Part shown: in pieces, positions 63,198-64,000 of the stretch
How the letters are laid out: every line of letters begins with the position of its first letter
How positions within the stretch are numbered: position 1 is the stretch's first letter
NCBI RefSeq assembly: GCF_001662485.1
Contig: NZ_JMTM01000017.1
Location: forward strand, 496,001 to 560,000
Direction of reading: 5' to 3'
DNA: 64,000 nt
Source: Flavobacterium succinicans
GTDB lineage: Bacteria; Bacteroidota; Bacteroidia; Flavobacteriales; Flavobacteriaceae
Notes under the pieces: generated by a model
The model's input: the letters and a program-made list of their open reading frames with translations, nothing else
Database searches by the model: none
What the model was told of the DNA's origin: nothing
Program-made: the position numbers and the translations under genes

Positions 63198-64000
63198 TTA
63201 GTTGGTTAATTGAATTACAATCGCTTCATGACTAGCTAAAGTAGATCTAAGTTCTTTAGGAATGGCAATTAGAATTCCGTTATTTACTTTTTTATATCTT
63301 AATTTTCGTTTGTCACTTAATAAAGTGGCCTTCAAGCTCCCTTTCATATTAGTTTTGATGGCAATTTCGGAAGGGATTTCTTTTTCGTCTTTTGAAGGCA
63401 AATAAATGGCATAAATTGTATTTTCTTTTTGAGTATACCCCACTTTTCCATCTAAGTATGGTGTAACGGGTTTGGTATTGTAAATAGCTTCGCCGTTTAT
63501 TGCAAGCCATTTTCCAACGGCAGCTAGTGTTTTTTCAATTTTTGGGTCAAATTCACCTTTAGCATCAGGTCCTACACCTAGTAGGAGGTTTCCGCCTTTT
63601 ACCACGATGTTGGTCATCAATTGGATGACTTCTTTTGAGGATTTATACTTGTCATTCGGCACCCATCCCCAAGCTCCACCAAGAGTTATACAGCTTTCCC
63701 ATGGTACGCTCAAAGGTTTTTCTGGAGTTTTTTGTTCTGGAGTTAAATAATTTTCATATTCGCTAGGAACCCATCGGTCTACAACCAACATTCCAGGCTG
63801 TTTTTTTCGAGCCGTTTCTGCGATCAGTTTCATGTTAATATCCATATCGTATGGATATTTGCAGAACTCTTCTACTTTTTTGTTGATGGTGGAGAAGGGG
63901 CGCACCCAACAGCCATCAAGCCATAGAATATCTACTTTTCCATAATTTGTGGTTAATTCGTTCAGCTGATTTTGGGTATATTGCACATAGCTTTTCCATC
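63198..64000 (-). CDS. Alpha-L-fucosidase (GH29), N-terminus beyond window edge
   Basis: About 267 residues of the C-terminal part of a GH29 alpha-L-fucosidase. 'YVQYTQNQLNELTTNYGKVDILWLDGCW' carries the nucleophile aspartate in W-L-D-G. 'ESCITLGGAWGWVPNDKYKSSKEVIQLMTNIVVKGGNLLLGVGPDAKGEFDP' is the usual continuation of the catalytic barrel, and a C-terminal beta-sandwich domain follows. The frame stays open to the window end ('WKSYVQY'), so the gene is partial; the GTG at 63986 is internal, not a start. It probably removes fucose from host, algal or plant glycans; its operon lies to the right. Confidence 0.92.
   Translation of the reverse strand, partial: WKSYVQYTQNQLNELTTNYGKVDILWLDGCWVRPFSTINKKVEEFCKYPYDMDINMKLIAETARKKQPGMLVVDRWVPSEYENYLTPEQKTPEKPLSVPWESCITLGGAWGWVPNDKYKSSKEVIQLMTNIVVKGGNLLLGVGPDAKGEFDPKIEKTLAAVGKWLAINGEAIYNTKPVTPYLDGKVGYTQKENTIYAIYLPSKDEKEIPSEIAIKTNMKGSLKATLLSDKRKLRYKKVNNGILIAIPKELRSTLASHEAIVIQLTN

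Noticed and set aside
63986..63986. GTG at this position as the start of the fucosidase gene
   Set aside because: The frame stays open to the window end with family-like residues (W-K-S-Y-V-Q-Y), so the codon is internal.

Overview
The window is about 64 kb of low-GC chromosome from a Bacteroidetes bacterium, most likely a Flavobacterium or a close relative. Four things point there: TAnnTTTG-type -7 promoter boxes; a lipidated TamA-like protein (TamL) paired with TamB; a fused alpha/beta 2-oxoacid dehydrogenase E1; and several families of short dispersed repeats of the kind common in Flavobacterium intergenic DNA. No rRNA, tRNA, CRISPR array, phage or intact insertion sequence was seen.

Layout. 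1-3.0 kb: a large multi-PAS/GAF sensor histidine kinase running off the left edge. 3.1-7.5 kb: minus-strand housekeeping genes (membrane protein, nitroreductase, aldehyde dehydrogenase, RluA-type pseudouridine synthase, panB). 7.7-19.1 kb: a plus-strand potassium-uptake (Kdp) island. It holds an NtrC-type sigma-54 activator, a 93-aa protein of unknown function, three single-helix micro-proteins (one is KdpF), kdpA, kdpB, kdpC, a beta-barrel porin, a soluble KdpD-like sensor and a separate membrane histidine kinase. A good -24/-12 sigma-54 promoter lies just ahead of the first gene of the structural operon. 19.2-26.1 kb: DUF2809 protein, serine dehydratase, AI-2E-family transporter, PPK2 and a secreted M14 peptidase. 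26.6-34.0 kb: tamL and tamB. 34.2-36.8 kb: a compact HaeIII-like type II restriction-modification operon with an XRE controller protein. 37-46 kb: ene-reductase, nitroreductase, MgtE, esterase lipoprotein, a small SDR/DUF5519/AraC group, and decayed DNA with a lipoprotein and an outer-membrane protein. 46.9-51.9 kb: the threonine operon thrA-thrB-thrC, preceded by a Thr-rich leader peptide that indicates attenuation. 52.4-64 kb: hutH, a phosphate-transport pair (DUF47 + PiT), NTF2-like and M23 proteins, fused E1 dehydrogenase, a catalytically degenerate M1-like protein with a probable C-terminal barrel, and a GH29 alpha-L-fucosidase running off the right edge.

The most unusual material is (i) the sigma-54-controlled, split-KdpD version of the Kdp system with its extra micro-proteins; (ii) two dispersed repeat families with conserved ends and self-complementary cores, one in four copies and one in three; (iii) a GC-rich repeat that has entered kdpB in frame; (iv) the thr leader peptide. 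No wholly new defence or mobile system could be demonstrated. The restriction-modification cassette is the only clear accessory island.
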